Below, piece after piece: positions 54,616 through 64,000 of a stretch of DNA of 64,000 bases. The stretch covers positions 62,001 through 126,000 of the forward strand of contig JAHHGZ010000006.1 in assembly GCA_019359595.1 (NCBI GenBank), read 5' to 3'. The notes beneath the pieces were generated by a model that saw only the letters and a program-made list of their open reading frames with translations, made no database searches and was not told the origin of the DNA. Every line of letters begins with the position of its first letter. Position 1 is the stretch's first letter. Origin of the DNA: Cyanomargarita calcarea GSE-NOS-MK-12-04C. Lineage in GTDB: Bacteria > Cyanobacteriota > Cyanobacteriia > Cyanobacteriales > Nostocaceae. The position numbers and the translations under genes were made by a program.

Positions 54616-54698
54616 TTTTATCTATCCGCTTCCTTGTTTCGAGTTGGGATCTGAATCCACACATATAAACCTCCTGCTTCTTCCTTCTTCCTTCTTCA
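54616..54698 (-). repeat. Composite repeat copy H
   Basis: It begins one base after the pheS stop. GGAAGAA units and GCAGGAGGTTTATATGTGTGG follow on the minus strand. A GTG at 54660-54662 opens Val/Met-Trp-Ile-Gln-Ile-Pro-Thr-Arg-Asn and stops after 14 codons in the AAGGAAGCGGATAGATAA tail. AGGAGG is seven bases before the GTG. Confidence 0.8.
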
Positions 54699-54699
54699 A

Positions 54700-55692
54700 T
54701 TAAAATTGCCGCAAAAAACGCAAATCGCTATTGTACAAACGGCGAATATCATCAATTTGGTGTAGCACCATCGCAAAACGTTCTATACCGAAACCGGCGG
54801 CGAATCCAGTATAAACCTCAGGGTCGTAGCCTACAGATTTCAACACATTTGGATCGACCATGCCGCAACCCATAACTTCCAACCAACGCCCATTCCACTG
54901 CAAATCAACTTCTGCACTGGGTTCGGTGAAGGGGAAATAACTGGCACGGAAGCGGATAGGTAAATCGCCAAACATTGCCTGAAGAAAAAGCTTTACAGTA
55001 CCTTTGAGGTCTGTAAACGTCAATCCCTCATCAACTGCTAAAAGTTCTAATTGATGGAAAACTGCCGAGTGGGTGGCATCTACATCATCTCGCCGATAAA
55101 CTCGTCCTGGTGAGACAATCCGAATCGGTGGTTCTTCGGATTCCATATAGCGAATTTGCACCGACGAGGTTTGAGTTCTGAGTAAATTTCCGTCAGGCAG
55201 GTAAAAAGTATCCTGCATATCGCGGGCAGGGTGGTCGGGCGGGGTATTGAGTGCCTCGAAATTGTAATAGTCGGTTTCCATTTCTGGTCCTTCGGCAACA
55301 GTGTAGCCCATACCGACAAAGATATCTAAAGCGCGGTCGAAAATGTTATTGAGGGGATGGACACGACCTTGGGGACGATAAATTCCCGGCATCGTCACAT
55401 CTAGAGTTTCAGCTTCAAGCTGTGCTTGGATTTTAAGAGATTCTAGGGCAGTCCGTTGCTTGTCTAGGCTAGTTTGTAGCGCTTCTTTGACGATATTGGC
55501 GATCGCCCCAATTTTTGGTCTTTCTTCTGTCGGTAGTTTTCCCATACTGCCCAACAGTATTGATAGCTGACCCTTTTTACCTAAATAACCGACGCGCAGT
55601 TCTTCCAGGCGTTCGAGGGTATTAGCAGATGCGATCGCACCTTCTCCTTCCTGTTGTAATGCTAAAAGTTGAGCCTCTAAATTGTTAGTCAT
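54700..55692 (-). CDS. pheS: Phenylalanyl-tRNA synthetase alpha subunit
   Basis: Class II catalytic subunit that with PheT charges tRNA-Phe. 330 residues, normal length. An N-terminal coiled coil (about 1-85) is followed by the catalytic domain with Pro-Gly-Arg-Val-Tyr-Arg (motif 2 region), Phe-His-Gln-Leu-Glu, [15 protein letters not shown] and Gly-Phe-Gly-Ile-Glu-Arg (motif 3). pheT is not adjacent, as usual in cyanobacteria. The start at ATG 55690-55692 fits. Confidence 0.97.
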   Translation of the reverse strand: MTNNLEAQLLALQQEGEGAIASANTLERLEELRVGYLGKKGQLSILLGSMGKLPTEERPKIGAIANIVKEALQTSLDKQRTALESLKIQAQLEAETLDVTMPGIYRPQGRVHPLNNIFDRALDIFVGMGYTVAEGPEMETDYYNFEALNTPPDHPARDMQDTFYLPDGNLLRTQTSSVQIRYMESEEPPIRIVSPGRVYRRDDVDATHSAVFHQLELLAVDEGLTFTDLKGTVKLFLQAMFGDLPIRFRASYFPFTEPSAEVDLQWNGRWLEVMGCGMVDPNVLKSVGYDPEVYTGFAAGFGIERFAMVLHQIDDIRRLYNSDLRFLRQF

Positions 55693-55892
55693 TAGTCAAT
55701 AGTCATTGGTCAATGGGTCAAAAGTCGGCAGTTAATAATCAAGGGTCAAACTTAAATACCAACAACAATTACCAGTTTAAAGGCTTTTTGTAATTTGGTG
55801 AGAGTGTTTTTGCTCCAAATGCTGTGACTAAGGTCATTGACAATTGACTCACCACTGGTGACTAATAACTAATGACAATTGACTTTTGACAG

Positions 55893-56693
55893 ATGAAATT
55901 ACTAGTTAGCAACGATGACGGAATTAATGCCTTAGGGATTCGGGCACTTGCCAACACCTTAGCAGAAGCGGGTCATGATGTTACCGTAGTTTGCCCAGAC
56001 AGGGAACGTTCTGCAACCGGACACGGACTAACTTTATACCAACCAATTCGTGCCGAAATTGTTGAGACAGTTTTTCTTCCTAGTGTCAAAGCTTGGGCTT
56101 GTGATGGTACTCCCTCGGACTGTGTTAAATTGGCGCTGTGGGCTTTACTGGAATCTCCTCCGGATTTGGTTTTATCGGGTATTAATCAAGGTGCCAATTT
56201 AGCAACCGAAATTTTATATTCCGGCACAGTTTCAGCAGCAATGGAAGGTGTCATTGAAGGCATTCCCAGCATCGCTCTGAGTCTTACCAGTCACACCTGT
56301 AAAGAATTTCAACCTGCTGCAAATTTTGCCAAGGTTCTGGTGGATCAACTTATGCAAAAACCCCTACCAGAATTAATGTTGCTCAATGTCAACATCCCAC
56401 CTGTGAAGTGGGAAGAAATTGCTGGTGCCGTTATCACCCGTCAAGGAGTACGGCGCTACATAGATGTTTTTGACAAGCGAGTAGACCCCCGTGGTAAAAC
56501 ATACTACTGGTTAACAGGAGAAGTACAGGAGGATGTGGAACCACCATCTGGATTAAATCTGCCCCCGGATGTGCCCATAGATGTACATGTCATCCGTGAT
56601 AACTACATTAGTGTCACACCATTGCAATATAATCTCACCTACGCCAACGGATTAAATAAAATGTCCGACTGGGAATTTAAATTTTCAGGTTGA
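55893..56693 (+). CDS. surE: 5'/3'-nucleotidase SurE
   Basis: Metal-dependent nucleoside monophosphate phosphatase. 266 residues beginning [11 protein letters not shown] (metal-binding Asp-Asp), with [11 protein letters not shown], Gly-Thr-Pro-Ser-Asp-Cys-Val and Ser-Gly-Ile-Asn-Gln-Gly-Ala-Asn-Leu (metal Asn). It is divergent from pheS across a 200-base gap that contains ACTAATGAC-type short repeats. Confidence 0.96.
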   Translation: MKLLVSNDDGINALGIRALANTLAEAGHDVTVVCPDRERSATGHGLTLYQPIRAEIVETVFLPSVKAWACDGTPSDCVKLALWALLESPPDLVLSGINQGANLATEILYSGTVSAAMEGVIEGIPSIALSLTSHTCKEFQPAANFAKVLVDQLMQKPLPELMLLNVNIPPVKWEEIAGAVITRQGVRRYIDVFDKRVDPRGKTYYWLTGEVQEDVEPPSGLNLPPDVPIDVHVIRDNYISVTPLQYNLTYANGLNKMSDWEFKFSG

Positions 56694-57050
56694 GGTCATG
56701 GAGAAAAGCCAAGGAGTTAAAGGATAAAAAAATTAATTCTTCCCTTTACCCCCTTATAACGTTGCTTGTTAAATGCATTACCGCAAAATATAAGTTATAA
56801 AGTTAGGAGCGCTATTGAAAACAACCAGGCAACATAAGTTACGAAATCCACGGTCTTTAGTTTTATTGTCTCTGACAAAAACAAAAGCCACATCGCCTTT
56901 ATTTGGCACAATCAAACTCAAACTCAAAAAGTTTATCCTGTTTTTCCGAAAAATTCAGCCGAATCAAAAAACGGTGAGACAGCATAAACTTAACAAAATA
57001 AGTAGCATTTTTTGTATTGTTCACCCGCTCAGTCTTCGCAAGCAACACCC
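56694..57050. other. Non-coding stretch downstream of surE
   Basis: About 360 bases. An 82-codon frame (56815-57063) is not credible: basic, no ribosome-binding site, and it overlaps the next gene. A weak imperfect direct repeat (AACATAAGTTA / CAGCATAAACTTA) is the only structure. Confidence 0.45.
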
Positions 57051-57947
57051 ATGTCAAGGATAGAAAACCAGTTTACCGTAAATTTTTGGGGCGTTCGCGG
57101 CAGCATCCCCTGTCCCGGACCAGCCACTGTCCGTTACGGCGGTAATACCCCTTGCGTTGAGATGCAAGTGGGCGGCAAACGCTTAGTTTTTGATGGTGGT
57201 ACGGGACTGCACGTTTTGGGCCAATCTTTATTGCGCCAAATGCCAGTAGAAGGTCATATTTTCTTTACTCATTCTCACTGGGATCATATGCAAGGGTTTC
57301 CCTTCTTTTCTCCAGGATTTGTTAAAGGAAATAACTTCCGCATCTACGGCGCGATCGCTCCCGATGGCTCCACTGTCGAACAGCGTCTCAACGACCAAAT
57401 GCTGCATCCAAATTTTCCTGTACCCTTGCAAATTATGCAAGCCAATTTGGATTTTTATGATGTCCGACCGGGGGAAGCAATACGGATTGGGGAGATTATA
57501 GTTGAAACTGCACCGCTCAATCATCCAGGTGAAGCCGTTGGATATCGAGTTAACTGGGGTGGGGGTGCTGCTGTTTATATTACAGATACAGAACATTTTC
57601 CGGACAGACTCGACGAAAATGTCCTCTGGTTAGCTCGTGATGCTGATATCCTGATCTATGATTGCACCTACACTGACGAGGAATACCATTCGCCAAAATC
57701 ACCTAGAATCGGCTGGGGACATTCTACATGGCAAGAAGCTGTGAAAATAGCCAATTTTGCAAATGTCAAGACACTGGTGATTTTTCACCACGATCCTGCC
57801 CACGACGATGACTTTTTGGATCTTGTCGCCAAACAAGTAGCACAGAAACACCCTGGTGCGATTATGGCGCAAGAGGGACTGGTACTCCAGGTTCCAGTAT
57901 CAATGTCCTTATCAGAATCTTTTCCTGTTAGCAAGTATTCTGCATGA
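57051..57947 (+). CDS. MBL-fold metallo-hydrolase
   Basis: Beta-lactamase-fold hydrolase, 298 residues from ATG 57051. It has Phe-Trp-Gly-Val-Arg-Gly-Ser-Ile-Pro-Cys-Pro-Gly-Pro near the start, the metal motif Thr-His-Ser-His-Trp-Asp-His-Met-Gln-Gly-Phe-Pro, Ile-Thr-Asp-Thr-Glu-His and Tyr-Asp-Cys-Thr-Tyr, and a late His-His-Asp-Pro. This resembles a group often annotated as phosphodiesterase-like. The substrate cannot be deduced. No partner gene. Confidence 0.9.
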   Translation: MSRIENQFTVNFWGVRGSIPCPGPATVRYGGNTPCVEMQVGGKRLVFDGGTGLHVLGQSLLRQMPVEGHIFFTHSHWDHMQGFPFFSPGFVKGNNFRIYGAIAPDGSTVEQRLNDQMLHPNFPVPLQIMQANLDFYDVRPGEAIRIGEIIVETAPLNHPGEAVGYRVNWGGGAAVYITDTEHFPDRLDENVLWLARDADILIYDCTYTDEEYHSPKSPRIGWGHSTWQEAVKIANFANVKTLVIFHHDPAHDDDFLDLVAKQVAQKHPGAIMAQEGLVLQVPVSMSLSESFPVSKYSA

Positions 57948-58006
57948 AGCTGCATGAGTCGGAGGGATGGGAGATTTTAGATTAGATTGGTGATAGAGAG
58001 GCTTAT

Positions 58007-58120
58007 AGCGGTCAGTACGAGCGTGGTAGCGCAAAGAGCGATTGCGGCTCATGACGGTTCTTGACGCTTTCATTAAATGCTGATGGCATTGATTCGTCTT
58101 GTCGGGTAAAACTGACCGCT
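58007..58120. mobile_element. MITE-like inverted repeat between MBL gene and ribF
   Basis: AGCGGTCAGT (58007-58016) and ACTGACCGCT (58111-58120) are perfect 10-base inverted repeats around a 94-base non-coding interior. The outer TATAGCGGT is shared with the element at 35216, suggesting a related family. Confidence 0.5.
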
Positions 58121-58155
58121 GATAGCGTAAACTTACCTCAAATCCCAAAAACGAC

Positions 58156-59277
58156 GTGCAAAATCTGTCTCAAAATGGGTGTTCCGTGCGGGTTGCTTCT
58201 TCGGCCGAATTGATTCTGACGCCAACTGCTGTTGCTCTTGGCAAATTTGACGGTCTGCATCGTGGTCATCAACGGGTGATTCAACCAATTTTGCACCCAA
58301 ATCAAGCAGGGGGAGCATTTTCTTATTCTTCCCTAGCTTCACGGCAGTCGTCTGGGTCGGCCCATGCTCTCCACGGCTCAACCGAACCCAATTTCGGTGC
58401 TATTTCACGCCCTAACCGACACGTAATCTCGACGGTTGTCACCTTCTCACCCCATCCGCAAGAATTTTTTAGCGGGCAACCCCGTGCTTTGCTGACACCA
58501 TTGGATGAAAAAGCCCAACTGTTGCGATCGCTTGGCATCGAACAACTAGTACTAGTGCCTTTCGATAAAGAATTATCTGCTTTAACTCCTGAAGAGTTTG
58601 TCGAAACAATTCTGGTGCAACGACTGCAAGCAGTCCAAATTAGTGTCGGGCAAGATTTTCGTTTTGGCTCTAAGCGTAGTGGTAACGCTAGCGATTTGCA
58701 AATAATCGCCGCTAAATACAATATCCCCGTTACCATCGTTCCTTTACAAACCTGTGTAGACCAAATACCTGTCAGTAGTTCTTGCGACTTTCAAAATACT
58801 CAGGAAGCTCGGATTAGCACTTCACTCATCCGCGAGATCCTAGAAAGCGGTGACATATCTCTGGCAAACCAACTTCTCGGACGTCCCTACAGTCTCATCG
58901 GTAATGTCATTCAAGGTCAACAGCTTGGTCGAACTATTGGTTTCCCGACTGCCAACCTCCAATTACCACCAGACAAGTTTTTACCCTGCCAAGGTGTTTA
59001 TGCCGTGCGTGTTTTCATTTTGGAACAAACAGCAGAATCTGAAAATGCCGTATGGGGGGTAATGAATATCGGCAACCGTCCAACAGTTGGTGGTACCCAA
59101 GCATCTATAGAGGTACATTTACTAGATTTCATCAGTGATTTATATGGCAAAAAGCTGATAGTGCAACTCGTGAAATTTTTGCGACCTGAAACCAAATTTC
59201 CCAATTTAGAAGCTCTAAAAACCCAAATCCAACTAGATTGTACTGCCGCAAGAGAAGTTCTAATTAACACTCTGTAG
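58156..59277 (+). CDS. ribF: Bifunctional riboflavin kinase / FAD synthetase
   Basis: Makes FMN and then FAD. 373 residues from GTG. The N-terminal FAD-synthetase domain shows Gly-Lys-Phe-Asp-Gly-Leu-His-Arg-Gly-His and Thr-Phe-Ser-Pro-His-Pro-Gln-Glu-Phe, Val-Gly-Gln-Asp-Phe-Arg-Phe-Gly, and Ile-Ser-Thr-Ser-Leu-Ile-Arg. The C-terminal flavokinase domain has Gly-Arg-Thr-Ile-Gly-Phe-Pro-Thr-Ala-Asn and Met-Asn-Ile-Gly-Asn-Arg-Pro-Thr. Residues about 50-92 are a Ser/His-rich insertion between the nucleotide-binding strand and Thr-Val-Val-Thr-Phe, longer than usual. A later start is possible, but Val-Arg-Val-Ala-Ser-Ser is typical upstream sequence. Confidence 0.93.
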   Translation: MQNLSQNGCSVRVASSAELILTPTAVALGKFDGLHRGHQRVIQPILHPNQAGGAFSYSSLASRQSSGSAHALHGSTEPNFGAISRPNRHVISTVVTFSPHPQEFFSGQPRALLTPLDEKAQLLRSLGIEQLVLVPFDKELSALTPEEFVETILVQRLQAVQISVGQDFRFGSKRSGNASDLQIIAAKYNIPVTIVPLQTCVDQIPVSSSCDFQNTQEARISTSLIREILESGDISLANQLLGRPYSLIGNVIQGQQLGRTIGFPTANLQLPPDKFLPCQGVYAVRVFILEQTAESENAVWGVMNIGNRPTVGGTQASIEVHLLDFISDLYGKKLIVQLVKFLRPETKFPNLEALKTQIQLDCTAAREVLINTL

Positions 59278-59448
59278 TCTGAAGACACGTAGATTATTTC
59301 AGACTTGCTTAAAAGGGATAGTCAAGTATCCCCCTAGACATTAAAAGAGGCTGCAACAACGCTCAGTCCTGAGTGCTGAGTTTGAAGTTTTAAGTGGGAA
59401 TACTATCAAAAGAAATCAGGACTAAAAACTCAGCACCCAGGACTCAGT

Positions 59449-60360
59449 ATGAGAGAAAAAATTGATGCTCTGACAGAAAATCTAGCGCGTACCATAGTTG
59501 GTAAACACGAAGCTATCCGAAACGTCTTAGTCGCTCTACTAGGTGGTGGTCATGCATTGCTAGAAGATGTTCCTGGTGTCGGCAAAACCCTCCTAGCCAA
59601 AACTCTCGCTCGTTCAATTGATGGGAAGTTTCAACGCTTACAATGCACCCCCGACTTATTACCGAGCGATATTACTGGTACAAATATTTGGAACCCCAAA
59701 AGCGGTGAATTTAGCTTTCTCCCTGGACCAGTATTTGCCAATGTGCTGCTAACTGACGAAATTAACCGTGCCACACCCCGCACTCAGTCTGCTTTGCTGG
59801 AAGTTATGGAGGAGCATCAGGTAACAGTCGATGGCGTTTCTCGGGCTGTTCCCACACCTTTTTTTGTCATCGCTACCCAAAACCCCATTGAATACCAAGG
59901 AACCTTTCCCTTGCCAGAAGCGCAAATGGATAGATTTATGTTGTCTTTGAGCTTGGGCTATCCTTCGGAAGCGGAAGAACTGATGATGCTGCAACGTCTC
60001 CAATTTCCGACGGTGAAAGTTGACAATCTCGAACCTTGTATTACTTTGGCAGAAATTCAAGAATTGCGTCAAATTTGTTCTCTAGTCAAAGTTGATACCT
60101 CGCTGCAAAAATATATCCTCGACTTGGTGAGAGCCACAAGGCAGGATGAAGAAATTGTTCTTGGTGTCAGTCCTCGGGGAAGTGTCGCATTACACCGAGC
60201 CACTCAGGCTTTAGCTTTTCTCTTGGGCAGGGATTATGCAATTCCCGATGATATCAAGTTCATTGCCCCTTACGTTATGGGTCATCGCCTCATTCTGGCT
60301 TCTGGACGCAGGGCTGGTATTGTTATGGAAAGATTATTGCGATCGCTTCCGATTCATTGA
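59449..60360 (+). CDS. moxR: MoxR-family AAA+ ATPase
   Basis: 303 residues. Walker A is Glu-Asp-Val-Pro-Gly-Val-Gly-Lys-Thr (about 39-47), Walker B Leu-Leu-Thr-Asp-Glu-Ile-Asn-Arg, sensor 1 Ile-Ala-Thr-Gln-Asn-Pro and the conserved Gly-Thr-Phe-Pro-Leu-Pro-Glu-Ala-Gln-Met-Asp-Arg-Phe. MoxR ATPases act as chaperones, often with VWA-domain proteins. No DUF58 or VWA gene follows here. The MoxR stop is followed within five bases by composite repeat copy I. Confidence 0.94.
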   Translation: MREKIDALTENLARTIVGKHEAIRNVLVALLGGGHALLEDVPGVGKTLLAKTLARSIDGKFQRLQCTPDLLPSDITGTNIWNPKSGEFSFLPGPVFANVLLTDEINRATPRTQSALLEVMEEHQVTVDGVSRAVPTPFFVIATQNPIEYQGTFPLPEAQMDRFMLSLSLGYPSEAEELMMLQRLQFPTVKVDNLEPCITLAEIQELRQICSLVKVDTSLQKYILDLVRATRQDEEIVLGVSPRGSVALHRATQALAFLLGRDYAIPDDIKFIAPYVMGHRLILASGRRAGIVMERLLRSLPIH

Positions 60361-60365
60361 CGCTC

Positions 60366-60497
60366 GGAAGAAGGAAGAAGGAGGTTTATATATGGGGATA
60401 CAAGACAGTTCGGACTTCGGCGTTCACTTTGAAGCCCCAACTGAAAACTAGCGACCTTACTTAGGTTGGGTTATTAACAAGAACAGCGAGGATAAAA
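60366..60497 (+). repeat. Composite repeat copy I
   Basis: Two GGAAGAA units, then AGGAGGTTTATATATGGGG. From ATG 60392 there are 19 codons (Met-Gly-Ile-Gln-Asp-Ser-Ser-Asp-Phe-Gly-Val-His-Phe-Glu-Ala-Pro-Thr-Glu-Asn) and TAG at 60449-60451; a 26-base insertion splits the core as in copy A. The tail is GGTTATTAACAAGAACAGCG. Confidence 0.8.
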
Positions 60498-60707
60498 TCA
60501 AAGTATGTGAAGAAAAGTAAACAAGGCTCAAACCCTTTTTCCTCCTTCTTCCTTGTTTTACACTTGGCTTGTGAACATGGCAAATTAGTGACATTATAAA
60601 TATCTTCTTATCTGACGCACGTTTCGCAATTACTGAGTAAATATGTGTAATAAATATTTACTTTAAAAGCGCCAATTTGGATATATTTGACTATGCAAAA
60701 GGAAACT
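60498..60707. other. AT-rich upstream region of the diheme cytochrome gene
   Basis: No gene or repeat. Probably the promoter region of the cytochrome gene. Confidence 0.4.
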
Positions 60708-61244
60708 ATGTCAAATCTTGTTAAGCGTAAATCTCGGGGGCAACTCAAACAATCGTCTATCAGTTTATTTATAGTAGTTTTAGTTTGGAGTCTGGCTATG
60801 GGCTGGCTTCTAGCTTTGGCAACTAACGCGATCGCAGCCACTCCAAGCGCCGAAATTGGTACAGTGGACGTAGTACCCGCACAATATCAATTGGGACAAG
60901 AGTTATATTTAGAAAATTGTTCTAGTTGTCACCTTGCCATACCACCATCGGTTTTACCCACCCAAACCTGGAAAAATCTCCTCGAAGATACACAACATTA
61001 CGGCATACAGATTAAACCTTTGGTCGATCCGCCACGCCTGTTAGTCTGGAGATATCTCTCAACATTTTCCCGCATCCAACTAAAAGACGAAGAAACACCC
61101 TATCGCGTCAACGACTCGCGTTACTTCAAAGCATTGCATCCCAAAGTTAAACTTCCGCTTCCCGTACAAGTTAGTAGCTGCATCACCTGTCATCCCAGCG
61201 CTAGTGACTTCAATTTCCAAAGGCTTAGTTCAGAATGGGACTAG
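60708..61244 (+). CDS. Diheme cytochrome c (DHC-like)
   Basis: 178 residues from ATG 60708, chosen because AAGGA lies four bases before it; two earlier in-frame starts lack this. An N-terminal membrane or signal segment (about 17-44) ends Ala-Ile-Ala-Ala. Two heme sites are Cys-Ser-Ser-Cys-His (71-75) and Cys-Ile-Thr-Cys-His (158-162). Tyr-Gln-Leu-Gly-Gln-Glu-Leu-Tyr-Leu-Glu-Asn-Cys is typical of c-type cytochromes that dock to the membrane. It probably carries electrons in the periplasm or lumen; its partners are unknown. Its stop abuts a G-rich run. Confidence 0.85.
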   Translation: MSNLVKRKSRGQLKQSSISLFIVVLVWSLAMGWLLALATNAIAATPSAEIGTVDVVPAQYQLGQELYLENCSSCHLAIPPSVLPTQTWKNLLEDTQHYGIQIKPLVDPPRLLVWRYLSTFSRIQLKDEETPYRVNDSRYFKALHPKVKLPLPVQVSSCITCHPSASDFNFQRLSSEWD

Positions 61245-61270
61245 GGGGGCAGGGGACAGGGGGAAGGGGG
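61244..61270 (+). other. Candidate G-quadruplex motif at a stop codon
   Basis: Four runs of four to six G separated by two to three bases, beginning with the last base of the cytochrome stop codon. This fits an intramolecular G-quadruplex in mRNA or DNA. CTAACTC heptamers follow at about 61284-61315. Confidence 0.55.
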
Positions 61271-61532
61271 AAATTTGTAACTTGTAACTCCTAACTCCTA
61301 ACTCCTAACTCCCCAAATTGAGGCTTAATACCAAGGGCTGGGGGCAAAATGATACTATTAGAGAACAGTTAAATATAAGCTTTGGGGTTAAAACCCAGTA
61401 ATTTAGTAAACTGATTGGCTCGCCTTGTTGCTGAATATCCAAGACAGCTTCAGACCCAGGCCAGAGTTAAATGCTTATAATCAATGCCAAACCTTAAATC
61501 CTCATCCTCTTGATTTAGTTGAATAACCTGCC

Positions 61533-64000
61533 ATGCTAAAAACTTTGTTGGGCGACCCCAACGCTCGTAAACTAAAAAAATACCAACCTTCTATTACAGA
61601 AATCAACCTCTTAGAGGAAGAAATTAAAGTCCTTTCTGATGAACAGCTAAAGGGTAAAACGGCAGAGTTTAGACAGCGCATCAAAAAAGGTGAAAGCCTG
61701 GATGATATTCTGCCAGAAGCTTTTGCAGTTGTGCGAGAAGCAGGACGGCGAGTTTTAGGGTTGCGGCATTTTGATGTCCAAATGTTAGGCGGTATTATTC
61801 TGCACACAGGACAAATTGCGGAAATGAAAACTGGGGAAGGTAAAACCCTAGTTGCAACTCTTCCAGCTTATTTAAATGCTCTGACTGGTAAAGGTGTACA
61901 CGTCATCACCGTTAACGATTATCTGGCTCGTCGGGATGCGGAATGGATGGGACAGGTTCATCGCTTCTTGGGTTTGAGTGTTGGGCTAATTCAGCAAACT
62001 ATGACACCCGCAGAACGTAAGAAAAACTACGACTGCGATATTACCTATGTCACCAACTCTGAGATCGGCTTTGATTATCTGCGCGATAATATGGCGACAG
62101 ATATGAAAGATGTCGTCCAACGCACGTTTAATTACTGTGTAATTGATGAGGTAGACTCAATTCTGGTTGATGAAGCGCGGACACCATTGATTATTTCCGG
62201 GCAGGTAGAACGTCCTACAGAAAAATACTTGCAGGCTGCGGAAATTGCTGTCACCCTCAAACCAGAGGAACATTATGAGGTGGATGAAAAAGCTCGTAAC
62301 GTGCTGTTAACCGATGAAGGTTTTGCTTTTTCAGAAGAGCTTTTAGGCGTTACAGATTTATTTGACCCCGAAGACCCTTGGGCGCACTTTGTTTTCAACG
62401 CCATCAAAGCCAAAGAACTTTTCCTCAAGGATGTAAACTATATCACCCGCACTGGCGAAGTGGTAATTGTGGATGAATTTACCGGTCGGGTAATGCCGGG
62501 ACGGCGTTGGAGTGATGGTTTACACCAAGCGATTGAAGCTAAAGAACATCTCGAAATTCAGCCGGAAACCCAAACTCTGGCGACAATTACTTATCAAAAT
62601 TTGTTCTTGTTGTATCCTAAACTCGGTGGGATGACTGGAACGGCGAAGACAGAAGAAACAGAGTTTGAAAAAGTCTATAAACTGGAAGTTTCAATTATTC
62701 CCACCAACAGAATCAGGTTACGGAAAGACCTGTCTGATATGGTGTTTAAGAATGAAGCTGGGAAGTGGGGTGCTATTTCTAAAGAATGTGCGGAAATGCA
62801 CCAACAAGGCAGACCTGTGTTGGTGGGCACTACCAGCGTTGAGAAATCAGAATATCTCAGCAAGTTGTTAAAACAGCAAAACGTTCCCCACGAGTTGCTC
62901 AATGCTCGCCCAGAAAACGTCGAACGGGAATCTGAGATTGTCGCTCAAGCCGGACGCAGAGGTGCTGTAACCATCGCGACCAATATGGCGGGTAGAGGTA
63001 CTGATATTATTTTGGGTGGTAACTCTGAATATATGGCTCGGTTAAAGATGCGGGAATACTTTATGCCTCGTATCGTTCAGCCAGAGGACGAAGATACTTT
63101 TGGTATCAGTAGAGCAGCAGGCTTGCCAACAGGGACAGGTGGCGGTCAAGGCTTTGTTCCTGGGAAGAAGGTGAAAACTTGGAGGGCTTCACCAGAAATT
63201 TTCCCCACCCAGTTAAGTCGAGAGGCAGAACAACAGCTGAAAGAAGCGGTGGAATTTGCGGTGCGTGAGTATGGCGAACGCAGTTTACCGGAACTGGAAG
63301 CAGAAGAGAAGGTGGCTGTAGCTGCAGAAAAAGCGCCAACGGATGACGCTGTAATTCAGAAATTGCGGGATGCTTACAACCGCATTAAGCGTGAATATGA
63401 AGAGTTCACCAGCAAAGAACATAATGAGGTCGTGAGCTTAGGCGGTTTGCACGTAATTGGTACAGAACGTCACGAGTCCCGCCGGATTGATAATCAATTA
63501 CGGGGACGTGCGGGAAGACAAGGTGACCCTGGAACCACAAGATTTTTCCTCAGTTTAGAGGATAACTTGATGCGGATTTTTGGGGGCGATCGCGTGGCAA
63601 GTTTAATGGAAGCCTTCAAGGTTGAAGATGATATGCCCATTGAATCTGGGATGCTCACCCGCAGCTTGGAAAATGCTCAAAGAAAAGTTGAAACCTACTA
63701 CTACGACATCCGGAAGCAGGTATTTGAGTACGATGAGGTGATGAACAACCAACGTCGGGCTATTTATGCCGAACGCCGACGAGTATTAGAAGAGCAAGAT
63801 TTGAAAGAACAGGTAATCAAATACGCCGAAAAAACGATGGATGACATCGTTGACTACTATATCAACCCTGACCTACCCTCTGAAGAGTGGGAATTAGACA
63901 AGTTGGTTGAGAAGGTGAAAGAATTTGTTTATCTGCTCTCTGACTTGCAGCCCAGTCAATTAGAGGATATGTCCGTTGTGGAAATCAAAGCCTTCCTTCA
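61533..64000 (+). CDS. secA: Preprotein translocase ATPase SecA (3' end cut by the window)
   Basis: Motor ATPase that drives proteins through SecYEG into or across plasma and thylakoid membranes. 822 codons are present, still in frame at the window edge; cyanobacterial SecA is about 930 residues, so roughly the last tenth is outside. Visible: [10 protein letters not shown] start, Met-Lys-Thr-Gly-Glu-Gly-Lys-Thr (Walker A), Val-Ile-Asp-Glu-Val-Asp-Ser-Ile-Leu (Walker B region), [10 protein letters not shown] and [11 protein letters not shown]. No start-proximal ribosome-binding site is obvious. Confidence 0.98.
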   Translation, partial: MLKTLLGDPNARKLKKYQPSITEINLLEEEIKVLSDEQLKGKTAEFRQRIKKGESLDDILPEAFAVVREAGRRVLGLRHFDVQMLGGIILHTGQIAEMKTGEGKTLVATLPAYLNALTGKGVHVITVNDYLARRDAEWMGQVHRFLGLSVGLIQQTMTPAERKKNYDCDITYVTNSEIGFDYLRDNMATDMKDVVQRTFNYCVIDEVDSILVDEARTPLIISGQVERPTEKYLQAAEIAVTLKPEEHYEVDEKARNVLLTDEGFAFSEELLGVTDLFDPEDPWAHFVFNAIKAKELFLKDVNYITRTGEVVIVDEFTGRVMPGRRWSDGLHQAIEAKEHLEIQPETQTLATITYQNLFLLYPKLGGMTGTAKTEETEFEKVYKLEVSIIPTNRIRLRKDLSDMVFKNEAGKWGAISKECAEMHQQGRPVLVGTTSVEKSEYLSKLLKQQNVPHELLNARPENVERESEIVAQAGRRGAVTIATNMAGRGTDIILGGNSEYMARLKMREYFMPRIVQPEDEDTFGISRAAGLPTGTGGGQGFVPGKKVKTWRASPEIFPTQLSREAEQQLKEAVEFAVREYGERSLPELEAEEKVAVAAEKAPTDDAVIQKLRDAYNRIKREYEEFTSKEHNEVVSLGGLHVIGTERHESRRIDNQLRGRAGRQGDPGTTRFFLSLEDNLMRIFGGDRVASLMEAFKVEDDMPIESGMLTRSLENAQRKVETYYYDIRKQVFEYDEVMNNQRRAIYAERRRVLEEQDLKEQVIKYAEKTMDDIVDYYINPDLPSEEWELDKLVEKVKEFVYLLSDLQPSQLEDMSVVEIKAFL

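Noticed and set aside
56815-57063. 82-codon frame upstream of the MBL-fold gene
   Set aside because: Overlaps the real gene start, has a chance-like basic composition and no ribosome-binding site.
1-64000. tRNA, rRNA, tmRNA or riboswitch
   Set aside because: I scanned for T-loop-like sequences and known leader folds by eye on both strands and found none that I could support; a covariance-model search would be decisive.

Overview
The window looks like chromosomal DNA of a filamentous, probably heterocyst-forming cyanobacterium (order Nostocales). The palindrome GCGATCGC (HIP1) is scattered throughout. There are photosynthesis genes (petJ, petE, psbV, chlB, a ycf37-like gene, a Tab2-like gene) and multidomain Ser/Thr kinase/histidine kinases of the Nostoc type. 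Intergenic regions are full of short tandem heptamer repeats, the STRRs known from heterocystous cyanobacteria. Genus and species cannot be fixed from the sequence alone. No tRNA, rRNA or intact transposase was found.

Layout. 1-2.0 kb: electron-carrier cluster on the minus strand (cytochrome c6 fragment, plastocyanin, cytochrome c550, a small helix-turn-helix-like protein). 2.2-8.4 kb: a sugar ABC importer (two permeases and a lipoprotein binding protein, minus strand) split by two plus-strand exopolysaccharide genes (O-antigen ligase/polymerase, glycosyltransferase) and a MITE-like element. 8.7-14.9 kb: MFS transporter, accD, an eroded 1.2 kb stretch, prepilin peptidase, leuB. 15.2-16.2 kb: a HicA/HicB toxin-antitoxin pair and an integrase remnant. 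16.3-22.2 kb: Tab2-like protein, PmbA/TldE, a methyltransferase, and a ClC-CBS-Usp protein lacking the usual gating glutamate. 22.3-27.3 kb: aspartic protease, DUF6887 protein and two Ser/Thr kinases. 27.7-30.8 kb: a plasmid-type CyRepA1 replication protein. 31.4-36.9 kb: DUF559 protein beside a palindromic repeat cluster, chlB, ycf37-like, an amino-acid-binding protein, rplT-rpmI. 37.1-44.4 kb: RNase T2, a four-helix-bundle protein and a 1978-residue kinase/ATPase/histidine kinase. 44.6-48.8 kb: Uma2 remnant, CRISPR-like relic, serC, DUF2237, intact Uma2, and a HicB/HicA pair whose toxin end is overwritten by an IS630 remnant. 49.1-64 kb: GHL10 hydrolase, a MITE-like element, pentapeptide protein, recQ, pheS, surE, an MBL-fold hydrolase, ribF, moxR, a diheme cytochrome and the start of secA.

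Most genes are single housekeeping or photosynthesis units rather than long operons. The most unusual content lies between them. One composite repeat family (nine copies in 64 kb) joins a purine-rich GGAAGAA heptamer tract to a core that, in several copies, carries a strong Shine-Dalgarno sequence and a tiny open frame with a recurring Trp-Ile-Gln...Pro-Asn-Ser-Lys-Arg pattern. In nine genes the heptamer tract begins at or within a few bases of the stop codon, always purine-rich on the sense strand. Other repeats have entered coding regions in frame: a kinase catalytic domain, the CyRepA1 protein and the 3' end of the giant kinase.
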